Source: VAZQ01 sp963712565
GTDB taxonomy: Bacteria > Pseudomonadota > Alphaproteobacteria > Rhizobiales > Xanthobacteraceae
Assembly: GCA_963712565.1 (NCBI GenBank)
Contig: CAVQIP010000059.1
Span: forward strand, 1 to 64,000
Direction: 5' to 3'
DNA length: 64,000 nucleotides
In this document: piece by piece, positions 1 through 9,300 of the stretch
Numbering within the stretch: position 1 is the stretch's first letter
Layout of the letters: every line of letters begins with the position of its first letter
Notes under the pieces: generated by a model
What the model saw: the letters and a program-made list of their open reading frames with translations, nothing else
Databases searched by the model: none
What the model was told of the DNA's origin: nothing
Position numbers and translations under genes: made by a program

Positions 1-2
1 CC

Positions 3-275
3 ATCGCACTCGCGTCGGCAAATGATTTGGGCGGCCTGGTCATTACCGAAGGCATCGAGGACGGGCTGTCAGTCTACGCGGCAACGCAGTTCGGCACCTG
101 GGCGGCAGGGGCGGCACCGTTCATGCCTGCACTCGCTGATACGGTGCCCGACCACATCGAAACCATCACCATCTATGCGCACGACGACCCGACCGGCGAG
201 CGCGAATGCCTCAAGCTCGCCACCGCACTCGACCGCCGTGGCTTCGAGGTTCGCATTGAGGGGCTCGAGCCATGA
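3..275 (+). CDS. Toprim-domain primase-like protein (5' end outside window)
   Basis: This is the C-terminal part of a Toprim-containing replication protein; the start lies before base 1. The visible 90 residues hold both Toprim signatures: the Glu motif in VITEGIEDGLS and the Asp motif in AHDDPTGE. Such proteins usually pair with a DUF3987 helicase-like protein on phages and integrative elements and are thought to act in primer synthesis. The stop codon overlaps an ATG at 272 (ATGA), so the next gene is probably translationally coupled. The domain call is direct from sequence; the priming role is inferred from the family. Confidence 0.8.
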   Translation: MALASANDLGGLVITEGIEDGLSVYAATQFGTWAAGAAPFMPALADTVPDHIETITIYAHDDPTGERECLKLATALDRRGFEVRIEGLEP

Positions 276-456
276 AAGCCCGCGCCGACGTCAATGACAC
301 CTGCGCCAGGAAGGACCGGAAGCGGTTCGCAAGCGCCATGCGAACGCGCGCAAGTTTAAGTCCAACAGCGGGCAGGGTCCCGATACGGCGACGCCGCTGT
401 TCGACCCGTGGGACCACTACGTCGTACCCGCCTTCCCGCTCGATATTCTGCCGCCG

Positions 457-1797
457 GTGCTGCGACATTTCGTCGATACGCAAAGCGTTGTGCTCGGTGC
501 TGATCGGTCGGCGCTCGCCATGGCCGCGCTCGGCGCGCTGAGCGGTGCGCTTGACCATCGCTTCGCATTGAAACTCATGCGACATGGAACGTGGTGGGCG
601 CATCCGCGGCTGTGGCTATTGCTGGTCGGCGATCCATCTTCCCGCAAAACACCGATCATCAATGCCGCGACCCTGCCGCTCGAGCAGCATCAAACCTGGC
701 TGCGCGAGAACCACCAGCGCGAACTGCAGGACCATGTCGACAGCGGCGGCAAACCGGAGCAGGCCCCGCGCGCGCCGGCGCGCTTCGTGATGTGGGACAC
801 GACCACCGAAAAGCTCGGCGAAATTCTGTCTCACAGCGAGCGCGGTCTGCTGGTCAAGCGCGATGAAGTCACCGGCTGGATCGGGAGCATGGAACGCTAC
901 GGAACGAGCGGCCGCGGCGCCGGCGCCGATCGCGGCTTCTGGCTGCAAGCCTTCGATGGCGGACCATTCGCTCAAGATCGCATCGGCCGCGGTGAAACCT
1001 ATATCAAAAATTTGTCGGTCAGTTTGCTCGGCGGCATTCAACCCGCCCGTCTCGCCGAGCTGCATGGCCTCACATCGGACGGCCTGCTGCAGCGCTTCCT
1101 GCCGGTCATGGTGCGGGCGCCAAGCGTCCCACAGGACATGCCTGGCGGCGAGGAAGCCTACGCCAAGCTGATTAAGGAACTCATTCTCACCCCACCGAAG
1201 CGCCTAATGCTGGCCGATGATGCACTCGTCGCCATGCACCAACTCCACGTCTACCTGCACGAACTCGAACAGGCGAGCGCCGGCTTCGCCGCCGGCTTCC
1301 AGGCTTTCGTCGGCAAGCTGTCCGGCATCGCCGGCAGTCTCGCGCTCATCCTTCACATGGTCTGGAACCCCGGCCTCGGCGCCGTGCTGCCCGTCGAACC
1401 CATCACCGTCGAGCAGGTCCACGATCTGCTGATCGATTTTCTGTTGCCCCATAGCTTCGCCTTCTATCGCAATGCCGAAACCGTCACCGATGGCGACCGC
1501 TTGCAACGGCTCGCCTCTTGGATCATCACCTCCGGCGTCACGCGCTTCGTCGCCTCCGATCTCGCCACCAATGTCCGCGACTTCCGCGGCCTCGGCTTGC
1601 GCGAGGTCAATGAACGGGTCGCCCCACTCGTCGCCGCCGATTGGCTCAAACCCACCGCGCTGGGCCCGCTCTGTCGCGCCTGGCAAGTCAATCCCAACGT
1701 CGCAACCCAATTCGCCCAACGCTGCGCCACCGAGGAACACCGCAAAGCCGCCATCGCATCCCTCATGCACTCACCACGTAAACCACGCCAGCCATGA
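457..1797 (+). CDS. DUF3987 (YfjI-like) helicase/ATPase-type protein, 5' end frameshifted
   Basis: This is the partner of the Toprim protein on mobile elements. A P-loop-like GDPSSRKT sits at residues 58-65 of the open frame and an acidic RDEVTGW follows about 75 residues later, as expected of DUF3987 proteins. The frame remains convincingly coding upstream to base 298 (PLFDPWDHYVVPAFPLDILP), although the first usable start in this frame is GTG at 457. The natural start is probably ATG 272, which overlaps the previous stop but is in another frame. One missing base near 297 (GACAC for GACCAC) would join them. The gene is therefore either broken or mis-sequenced; the family call is firm. Confidence 0.8.
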   Translation: MLRHFVDTQSVVLGADRSALAMAALGALSGALDHRFALKLMRHGTWWAHPRLWLLLVGDPSSRKTPIINAATLPLEQHQTWLRENHQRELQDHVDSGGKPEQAPRAPARFVMWDTTTEKLGEILSHSERGLLVKRDEVTGWIGSMERYGTSGRGAGADRGFWLQAFDGGPFAQDRIGRGETYIKNLSVSLLGGIQPARLAELHGLTSDGLLQRFLPVMVRAPSVPQDMPGGEEAYAKLIKELILTPPKRLMLADDALVAMHQLHVYLHELEQASAGFAAGFQAFVGKLSGIAGSLALILHMVWNPGLGAVLPVEPITVEQVHDLLIDFLLPHSFAFYRNAETVTDGDRLQRLASWIITSGVTRFVASDLATNVRDFRGLGLREVNERVAPLVAADWLKPTALGPLCRAWQVNPNVATQFAQRCATEEHRKAAIASLMHSPRKPRQP

Positions 1798-2076
1798 AAA
1801 ATAGGAATAGCTCGCACCCGTTGAAATCCTCTCGCAAAACACACCCACGGTCGAAAAACATGTCAATCCTGATATACGCACGTAAGCATTTAAAACCTCT
1901 CTCTCTTAGCTCCTGACCATGGGCACGCTCGCGCCCGCGTATCCAGTTTGTCAGGATCGCTCCCACACACCCATGCACAATCCGCAAGCCTCAAAACCCT
2001 TGCCACCTCTCCCCGCGTGCTCCCCCGGCAGCAAAGCGATTAGACAATCCAGCCACAACAGCAGTACGGTCGAGCC

Positions 2077-2691
2077 ATGCCAAACACCGAAATCACACCG
2101 GCAGCCATCGACCCACGCATGGTCGACGGCAGGAACGGCAAACCTCGCAAGGTTTCAAGACGAGTCGCTGAGGCGGTAAGGCTAATTCTCTCCGGCGAGG
2201 TCACAACCATAAAAGCTAGCGCCATCAGGGTCGGCCTTCATCCAAACTATCTGAGCGGCTACCTGGCGGGCCCGGTGGGACGGGAGTATTTAGCCCGCGA
2301 AAGGGCGAAAACCATCACCGAAGGTTCATTAAGAGGCGCGCGCCGCGTCGTCGAGTTGATCGACGCGAACAGCGAGCATGTTTCCCTGGATGCTTCCAGG
2401 CTGGCCTTGGCGATCGAGGGCGTTAAGCCCGCCGATGACGCGCGAGTGAGCGTTTCAGTCGATGTTCGGGCCGGATATGTGATCGACATTGGGTCGAGTG
2501 TTGCGGATCAAGTGCATTTCGTAGGGCCGGCACGCGACTGCCTGCCCGAGAACGAGCCGCGGTCCGGTAGCAAGCTCATGCCGGCGCCGGTCGAGCTGTG
2601 GCAGCCGCCGGTCGAGCCCGATGAGCCGGAGGTGCTGCCCGACGGATTCAGCGAGGCGCTCGCCCGGCATCAAGCGAGGCGCAAGCGCTGA
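2077..2691 (+). CDS. phage-type protein with N-terminal helix-turn-helix-like region
   Basis: A 204-residue protein. Residues ~25-75 (VSRRVAEAVRLILSGEV through YLAGPVGREYLARER) resemble the homeodomain-like HTH of phage small-terminase and related DNA-binding proteins: an alanine/leucine helix, a glycine turn, then a second helix and a YL motif. The second half is acidic and proline-rich (PVELWQPPVEPDEPEVLP) and ends in a basic tail. It lies 279 bases after the helicase gene on the same strand; that gap shows nothing recognisable. A DNA-binding role is inferred. No large terminase is present, so a packaging role cannot be claimed. Confidence 0.6.
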   Translation: MPNTEITPAAIDPRMVDGRNGKPRKVSRRVAEAVRLILSGEVTTIKASAIRVGLHPNYLSGYLAGPVGREYLARERAKTITEGSLRGARRVVELIDANSEHVSLDASRLALAIEGVKPADDARVSVSVDVRAGYVIDIGSSVADQVHFVGPARDCLPENEPRSGSKLMPAPVELWQPPVEPDEPEVLPDGFSEALARHQARRKR

Positions 2692-3350
2692 GCGAGCGTC
2701 GCCAGCGCGAACGCGGCGCAAAGTCGCGGCAACCGTCCGACTAGCACCTGATGCAAGTGATGGATCGGCGGCAGAATCGCCGGCAATCCGGCAACATTAT
2801 CGGGCTGCTGGCTGCCGGGGAGCGACCGGGGAGCCATCGCGCTGCAGCATCGCTTTCGAGCACGCTCGCGCCTGCCGGTCACGTCGAGCTCGATCACCGC
2901 GGGCAGCTCGCTCTCCTGCTGGCGATTAAACCTCGAGCCCGGCGCCGACATGAAGGCCGGGGGGGCTCGAACTTCCCCGCGCTCGTCACGCGAGGCCGGC
3001 CGGGGCAAAATCCGCGACGTCGACCGTTACCAGGGCCGCGGCTGCGAGAGGGACCATTTTTGCTTTGGGGTGTGGTGGTGGATTTTTTTGGTGCCCGACG
3101 GCTGGCGGGGGTGGGGTGGCGCTGGCTGGGGCTGTAGGCTGGGTTTGGTTTGGAGGGGGTGGGGGCTATGTGGGGGTGTGGGGTTGGTTTTAGCGCACCA
3201 GCGGGCTTCTCTGGGGCGGGGAGCGAATGGGGCGTACTATTACTCCCTTTTGTGTGTGGGGCAGGTAATTGGGGGGTTAAATATAACCTTTTGTGTTTTT
3301 GGTGAATAGGTAATTGGTGTGAAGTTTGTGGGGATGGAGGGCGGCTGGGT
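2692..3350 (+). other. gene-free stretch with strongly G+T-rich segment
   Basis: No convincing gene was found. From about 3060 to 3350 the + strand changes abruptly to G and T runs, with very few C and A, unlike the balanced high-GC sequence around it. The open frames across it on the - strand encode only Pro/Thr/Ser/His-rich strings and look spurious. The segment ends where the decayed ParB-like gene begins. Confidence 0.6.
3155..3183 (+). other. potential G-quadruplex motif
   Basis: Four G-runs lie in 29 bases: GGGGG at 3155-3159, 3161-3165 and 3172-3176, and GGGG at 3180-3183. The loops are 1, 6 and 3 bases. This satisfies the usual G-quadruplex pattern on the + strand. Whether it folds or has a function is not known. 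Confidence 0.5.
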
Positions 3351-4073
3351 GAGCGGCTGCGGGAGCTGCCGAAGGCGAAGGGCGTCATAGGTCGAAGCAA
3401 GAGAGGACAAACTCGTAGGTCGGCTGGCGTCCCGCGAGTTATCGAACCCAAGCCGCTTTCCGACTACGGCATCGACAAGCACCTGGCCGATCGGGCTGCG
3501 GCATACGGGCGAGCGGCGCGACCTGACGAAAGGCGAGCGGGCGATGGCGCTCGCGATGCTGTTCCCGGAGCCGGAGAAGGGTGGGAGAGGCAACAAGAGA
3601 AAGGGCGGCGAAACGCCGGGGTTTAGTGATCGTCGCCTGTACGACGCCCGCGCGGTGCTGCGCTACTCGCGCGAGCTGGCGGAGGCGGTGCGCGACGCCG
3701 TGCTCGAGCTCCTGCGCTGGCCGAGCGGGCGCTGGTGGTGGCGACGCAATACCCGGACGTGCCGAAAGTCGGCCGCGGTCAAAAGGTTGTTGCTGCGACA
3801 ACCTTTCCTATGGTGAAGCCCGACAAACTAGATGGTTGTCCGAGCGGATTGGAGATTCCGGAGGCCGACGAAAAAGGTCGCGGCAAAAAAGGTGTCGCGG
3901 CGACACAATTTCCTATGGTCGCCAAGGACAAACTTTCGCACGCGCGCACCGTCCTCGCCTACGCGCCGGAGCTGGTCGACCAGGTTATCGCCGGAGCGCT
4001 GGTTTTATTTTTCGCTGAGCGCATCGAGCGGGGCGGGCGCGAAGTAGCCGTTTTTTTGCAGCCAGAGCGTTGA
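3351..4073 (+). pseudogene. decayed ParB-like/plasmid-type protein, several frameshifts
   Basis: Three reading frames together spell a protein type known from rhizobial mobile replicons. Frame A (from 3351) gives ERLRELPKAKGV and KPLSDYGIDKHLADRA. Frame B (~3505-3705) gives RRDLTKGERAMALAMLFPEP followed by EKGGRG and LYDARAVLRYSRELAEAV. Frame C (~3705-4073) gives GRGKKGVAATQFPMV and LSHARTVLAYAPELVDQVIA. The block EKGGRGxK...ARxVLxYxxELxxxV thus occurs in two diverged copies, with a GRGQKVVAATTFPMV remnant between. The gene is clearly broken, at least near 3500 and 3705, and no N-terminal ParB nuclease domain is recognised. The family assignment rests on recalled sequence patterns. Confidence 0.55.
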
Positions 4074-4190
4074 GGGCGGTGCGCGTTTGCGGCGTTCGTC
4101 GTCGAGGTCAACAATATTGGCGGGCGGCGGAACGGGTCGCGCGGTGGCGAGCTCGGTCAAGACGTTCAAGGCGGTAACGAGCGTGCTCAT
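4005..4190 (-). CDS. small unknown protein (doubtful)
   Basis: A 61-residue open frame on the - strand that overlaps the end of the decayed ParB-like gene. The composition looks protein-like (ANIVDLDDERRKRAPPSTLW, then LQKNGYFAP) with no low-complexity bias. No family is recognised and no strong ribosome binding site is seen. It could be a chance frame in high-GC DNA. Confidence 0.3.
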   Translation of the reverse strand: MSTLVTALNVLTELATARPVPPPANIVDLDDERRKRAPPSTLWLQKNGYFAPAPLDALSEK

Positions 4191-4374
4191 GGCGTTTGCT
4201 CGAACAAGGTCCCGACGTCGGGACGTTTCACTCTAGCACAAATGGCTTGCCGGTTTTTCTGCGAGCGAGCATGTTGCGCGCGCGCGTCCGCGGATCACCG
4301 CCCCGGACGCCGGCCGGCATCTCGCCGAGTTTGCGAATAGCAGCTCGGCGGGATGCTTCCCTTGCGAGGCGACT

Positions 4375-4599
4375 GTGGGCAACGTCATCAACAAGCCGAT
4401 CGCACAATGGTCGACGCCGGACGAGGCCATCGGCAGTCCCTTGGACGAGCCTGCGATCGATGTGAACGATCCGCAATCTCTCATTTCATTGCTCAAGGCG
4501 CTGGTGTTGCGCGGCTCGCCGGCGCGGTTTGATGCGTTGTTCGCGCGCGTCGAGGCGATCGAGCGGCGGATTGCGACAGCAAAGGAAGGGCCACCGTGA
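4375..4599 (+). CDS. small unknown element protein
   Basis: A 74-residue protein starting at GTG 4375. The first half is acidic and proline-containing (IDVNDPQSLISLLKALVLRG) and the second half is a likely amphipathic helix (ARFDALFARVEAIERRI). It is the first member of a tightly packed chain: its stop TGA overlaps the GTG start of the next gene (GTGA at 4596). No function can be assigned. Confidence 0.5.
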   Translation: MGNVINKPIAQWSTPDEAIGSPLDEPAIDVNDPQSLISLLKALVLRGSPARFDALFARVEAIERRIATAKEGPP

Positions 4600-5280
4600 C
4601 GACAAAACCCGACGTCCCGCTCTGGCGCTGTGTGCGCGACAACGCCGTGGTCAACGGTGCGCCGTATCACGCGGGCCAGCTTGTGCGGAGTTGGAATTCT
4701 GCCGCCCGACTTCGTGACGCTGTCGCCGGTGAACGAAACCGCGGGGATCGTCGATGATTTTAATCGTCGCGTGTTCACGCATCCGTTGCGGCCAAAATCA
4801 GCGATGAGCTCGCACGGTCCCTACCTGCCCGGCATCCTTGTTGGTCCCGGCGACGACCGCACTGGTCCGCTGTGCGATGTGCGCGAAGCGATGCCGCGCT
4901 GGACGCACGCGGGCCTATTGCTGGACTGGCCGACGATGTTCATCGCGCGCCACGATAAGCCGGAGAACGAAGCGGCCGCGCTTGTGCTCGCCTACTGGCG
5001 CCGGCACCGCAAACATCCCGACCTGCCCGCGCATGGGTGCTGGAATTTGTTGCTCAATGAGCTGTGGCTGCCGCCGTTGGCGGAGCTCGAGCGTCCGCAG
5101 GAAACCGCGTTGCCGGCTGCCTTCGGGGCGCCGTCGCCGAGCCACTACACGCCGCTCGATGGCAGGAGTGATTTGCCGCTGGCGCCTGCCGTGCCGCCGG
5201 CGCCGGTCATCAGAACGCGAACGATCCGCGAGACGCGAGCCGTGGCAACCGGCGCGCACGATCCGACCGGGAGGCGGTGA
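4596..5280 (+). CDS. unknown element protein, one internal frameshift
   Basis: The start at GTG 4596 overlaps the previous stop. The first frame reads TTKPDVPLWRCVRDNAVV and NGAPYHAGQLVR. It then continues one base later, from about 4690, as GVGILPPDFVTLSPVNETAG and on to 5280. The total length is one base more than a multiple of three, which fits one inserted base near 4685-4690. Taken alone, the second frame would start artificially at 4630. The ~227-residue product has a proline-rich C-terminus. No family is recognised. The next gene starts on the last base of its stop codon. Confidence 0.55.
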
Positions 5281-5627
5281 TGGCGAAATATGAAATTGTG
5301 CGCGCGCCCGGCTATTTCGGCCCGACAATGTCAGCGCCGACGACGTCGTTGTTCTACCCGCCGGGGTCGGTGATCGAGATGGCGGACGATGTGTGTTCGT
5401 TATTTTGGAAGCCGTTGGACGACGCGGCGCGCAGCGCGATCGCGGCGGAACAGCAGAGACAGCTCGATCTCCGCGGCGGCAGCACGGGCTGGTCGCCATG
5501 GGGCGGTTGTTTACCGCATGGCGTCGGAGGCACGCTGGAAACGGCGGGCGGCGCTCCGCTCAACTGGCCACCGCCGCCACCGGCGAGCGCAGCGGCCGTC
5601 ACTCGCGCGAGAAGGCGCCGCCGATGA
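5280..5627 (+). CDS. small unknown element protein
   Basis: A 115-residue protein starting at ATG 5280, which shares a base with the preceding TGA. The N-terminus (AKYEIVRAPGYFGPTM) looks folded; the C-terminus is rich in glycine, proline and arginine and probably disordered. The frame also has a GTG one codon earlier, but ATG 5280 gives the usual overlapping-gene spacing. Its stop overlaps the next ATG (ATGA at 5624). Function unknown. Confidence 0.55.
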   Translation: MAKYEIVRAPGYFGPTMSAPTTSLFYPPGSVIEMADDVCSLFWKPLDDAARSAIAAEQQRQLDLRGGSTGWSPWGGCLPHGVGGTLETAGGAPLNWPPPPPASAAAVTRARRRRR

Positions 5628-5845
5628 AAACTCTTGCACAGCGTTGGTATCCGCGCGAGCGGCCGCAGCAGCAGCAACAACAGCAGCCACAGCAGCCCGC
5701 GCGAGAAGGCGACGTCGTCGGTGTGTTGGCCGGCCGCGGCCCCGGCCATTTCCTTTTGGTCAAATCCGGCGCTGCGGGGTCCGCGCCCGGCGGCACGCTC
5801 GCGCAAAGACTCTATCCAAACAATCCCTCCGCCGCGGCGAGGTAG
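5624..5845 (+). CDS. small glutamine/proline-rich protein with internal duplicated motif
   Basis: A 73-residue protein starting at ATG 5624, overlapping the preceding stop. It opens with MKTLAQRWYP, runs into a PQQQQQQQPQQP tract and ends with GGTLAQRLYPNN, so the motif TLAQRxYP occurs at both ends. A short folded-looking middle (GVLAGRGPGHFLLVKSG) separates the copies. Function unknown. The overlap chain (4599/4596, 5280, 5627/5624) is the main support for expression. Confidence 0.55.
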   Translation: MKTLAQRWYPRERPQQQQQQQPQQPAREGDVVGVLAGRGPGHFLLVKSGAAGSAPGGTLAQRLYPNNPSAAAR

Positions 5846-5848
5846 CGC

Positions 5849-6376
5849 ATGACCCTGGCGCGATCGGTGACGCCATTTTACCGCCAGGTGGTGGGCGTGC
5901 TCGATCGAAGGCGCCTGCAGCTCGGGCTGAGCTCGACCGAGCTCGAAGCCGAGGGTTTTCTAGCGGACGGACATTGGCAGAAAGGTGTCCACGCCGAAGC
6001 GCCTTCCGGCCGACAGTTGAGTTGGGGAGTATTGGAAAGCATCGTCGCGGTATTGTTTCCAAGCGGCTGTCGCGTCCAGCTCCGCGATGGTGATGGTGGA
6101 GCGCCGCCGTCGCCAAGGCGGAAGCGGCAGCGGGTGCTCAATAGCGCCGCCTGGCGAGCGCATATGGCGAGCCTGGCCGCGAAGCAAACGCCTGCGATGC
6201 GTTCGCGCGCGCGCATGAAGATCCCACGCCGCCGGCGAAAAGAGATTGCCCGAATGGCAGCGCAGGCGCGCTGGAATAAAGTTCGCCGCGCGCGGCAAAG
6301 GTTGGCGCGGATGCCTGCCTCGGAGCGTCAAAGCATCGTCCAGAAAATGAGCGATTTCGCATCGCCGTTGGCCTAG
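5849..6376 (+). CDS. unknown basic element protein
   Basis: A 175-residue protein three bases after the preceding stop. The first ~80 residues look like a small folded domain (VVGVLDRRRLQLGLSSTELE, then a WGVLESIVAVLFP helix). The rest is very basic, with many Arg/Lys/Ala helices and a KIPRRRRKEIARMAAQARWN segment of the type seen in DNA- or RNA-binding regions. No family is recognised. It directly precedes the large SLT-domain protein and shares its transcription unit. Confidence 0.5.
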   Translation: MTLARSVTPFYRQVVGVLDRRRLQLGLSSTELEAEGFLADGHWQKGVHAEAPSGRQLSWGVLESIVAVLFPSGCRVQLRDGDGGAPPSPRRKRQRVLNSAAWRAHMASLAAKQTPAMRSRARMKIPRRRRKEIARMAAQARWNKVRRARQRLARMPASERQSIVQKMSDFASPLA

Positions 6377-6385
6377 GAGGCCGTC

Positions 6386-9300
6386 ATGGCAACCGGAACC
6401 GGCCTGCCCATCCCGAAATCGGGCGAAGTCGTTTCGCTTCCCGGCGTGTTGAGCGGCGGCGACGGTGGCGCCGCGGCCTGGGGGCAAATCGCCAATGCCG
6501 GCGCGCGGATCGAGGCGAGCGGGCTCGATGTGCTCGGCGTGGCGGAATATCAGCGCCGGCTCGGCACCGCGGCGGATCTCGAGAATGACGCGCGCAAAAC
6601 GGCGACCGATCTGTCGGTGCAGTATCACAACGACCCGAAGGCGTTTGAAACTCACTGGCAAGCCTACCAGGACGGCAAGCTCGCGGGCGCGGATCCGCGC
6701 GACGCGCTGCGCGTTCGCCACCGGCTCGATCAAATCGGCTCCGCTCATTACGCCTCGATCAGCGCCAGCAAGCTGCAGGAGGACACGCGGCTCGACGCGG
6801 AGCGCGTCAAGACGCTCACCACGACCAGCGCCAATGATGTGATCACGATGGGCACCGCCGGCACGCTGATGAGCCCGATGGGCGAGGCCGCGATCAGCAA
6901 ACTGCGCAGCCAGCTCGATGCCGGCGTGGCCGCCCGGCTGCACACGCAAGAGCACGCCGACGCGACGTTCGACGAAACTCTCGGCAAGGCGCAAAGCGAG
7001 CTCGCCGCAAATGTCGGCGTCAAAACTTACAAGGAGGAAGGTTACGAAGCCGCGATTCGTAAAATCCAAACCGACATTCTCGACAATGAAGATCTCAAGC
7101 TGAGCCTGACCCAGCGGCATTCCGCATTCAATCGCGCCAAGGCGGCGATCGAGAACGAGCGGCGGATTGACCAACAGGATCGCGCCGGCATCGTCGATTC
7201 CGCGAACGATCTGATTAAGCGGATTGCGACCCAACAAGTCACCGATCCCGGTGAAATTCAGGACATGCGCGTTGCGCTGAAACGGGCCAACGCGCCGGCG
7301 GCGCTGGCGAAGCTCGAGGTCGCGGTGCAGGCGTCGACTTACAAAGGGCTCGGTCCGGCGGCCGGAGCTCAAGCCGTGCGGACGCTACGCGGGGCATCCT
7401 TTGGTCCGCAGGTCGACAGCATCATCGAGAACGAAGCCAAGCGCGTCGGCCTGGACCCCAACCTGCTCCGGCGGATCGTACAGATTGAAAGTGGCGGCGA
7501 TCCCTACAACGTGACCGGCCGTTACAAGGGCATGTTGCAGATCAGCGACGCGCAACATGCGGCGGAGGGCAAGCAGGGAAGCATTTTCGATCCGGCCGAA
7601 AACCTGCGCGTGGGTTCACAGATCATCGCGCGCGAGGCAGCGAATTTCAGAACGAAGTACGGGCGCGAGCCGACGGCCACCGATATTTACATGCTGCATC
7701 AACAGGGCCCCGGCGGTTACGCGAATCATCTTGCGAATCCGACCGCCCCGGCGTGGCAGAACATGGCGGCCACGGCGGAAGGGAGAGAAAAGGGCGAGCG
7801 CTGGGCCAAGGCGGCAATCTGGGGCAACCTTTCCGACAAGGACAAAGCCCGCTTCGGCAGCGTCGAGAACGTGAGCTCGGCACAGTTCGTCGAGGTGTGG
7901 CGGGCCAAGGTCGAGGGCGGCGGACCGCCTGGTCCGATTCCCGGCGTTGCCTCGCAATATGCCGGGCGGGTCACCGCGGCGGTGCAGAATCAGTGGGTGG
8001 CCGAAACCAAGCGCGATTGGCCGCAATACAAGGAGGCGATCAGCCAAGGCCGGCCGCTCGATCCGGCCGACCTGAATGCGCTGCGCTACGCGGCGCAACT
8101 GAGCGGCGATCGCATTGGCAGAGAGAGGTCGAGGCTTACGCGGTCGCGCACGAAGCGGCGCAGGCGCTCAAGCCGCTGGTCGCCGGCGACAAGCAGGCGG
8201 CGATGGATCAGCTCAAGGCCGATCTCGAGGCCGCCGGCGTGCCGGTGCCGGACCAGGACACTCTGATGAAGGGAATCGCGGCCGCGGCTGACCGCGACGT
8301 CAAGATCGCGCGCGAAAGTCCAGTCGATTATCACGTTGAAAACCGTGGCGCGCCGCCGTCGGCATTCAGTCCGGATTCACAGGAATCCATGGTTCGCGGC
8401 ATGGCGGAACGGATGGCGATTGCGCACTCGGTCGCCGCATCGCAAGGCGTGCCGGTCGGCAATCCGATCCGGGAGAAAGAGCGCGACACCCTGGCGGCGA
8501 CGATCACCGGCGGCAAGGTGCAGCAAGCGAGCAACGTCATCACCGGCCTGTCGACAATCCCGCATCCGATGGTCGATGCCACATTCGGCGGGACCAACAA
8601 TCCGCTCACGGACGCGCTGGTGGGCGCGTCAACCTCGAGCGATCCGGCGCGAATGGTGCCGGCCATGTCGACGCTCGATAAGTTCTGGAAGCAGGATCCC
8701 GCCAAGTTCAAATCTACCTTCGGCGAGCAAGCGCTCAAGAACCTGCAGGTTTGGCAGGGCAAAAAAGACTTCATGTCGCCGGCGGAGATTGCCGAAGATT
8801 TTGTGAAGGCGCGCGACCCCGCGGTGGTGAAGGCGCGGCAATCACTCGATGAGCCGATCAAGCATGAGCTGAGCAAGGTCACGATCCGCGAAGTTCTCGG
8901 CGGCTTCAATCCGTCGTTTCTATCGTTCGGGCCCAGTGCGCCGCTCAACATCGAGGCGCGCGGTATCGATGGGCTGATGCAAGAGCGGCTGATGGCGGAG
9001 CACAATCAAATCTATGGCGAGCTGCGCAAGGAAGGCGTGCCGGCCGACCAGGCGCTCAAGCGCACCAATGACCGGCTGTCGTCGGAATGGGGCGTGAGCT
9101 CGGTCAACGTCAACACTGTCATGCGGCTGCCGCCGGAACGCTACTATCCCGCCGTCGATGGCTCGCACAGCTGGATCACCGATCAAATCCGAACCTACAT
9201 CGAGAAGGCCAAGGGCATCGATATTGCAGAAAACATTATCGCCGTGTCGGGCGCTGGATTGGGCGGGCTGACCTACGCACCGGAGGCCGACATGCGGTTC

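Noticed and set aside
2894..3451. A 185-codon - strand frame across the G+T-rich tract
   Set aside because: The Pro/Thr/Ser/His-rich product simply reflects the strand composition and has no domain.
8115..8130. Programmed ribosomal frameshift in the SLT protein
   Set aside because: No slippery heptamer with a downstream structure was seen; an AG-repeat indel explains the break.
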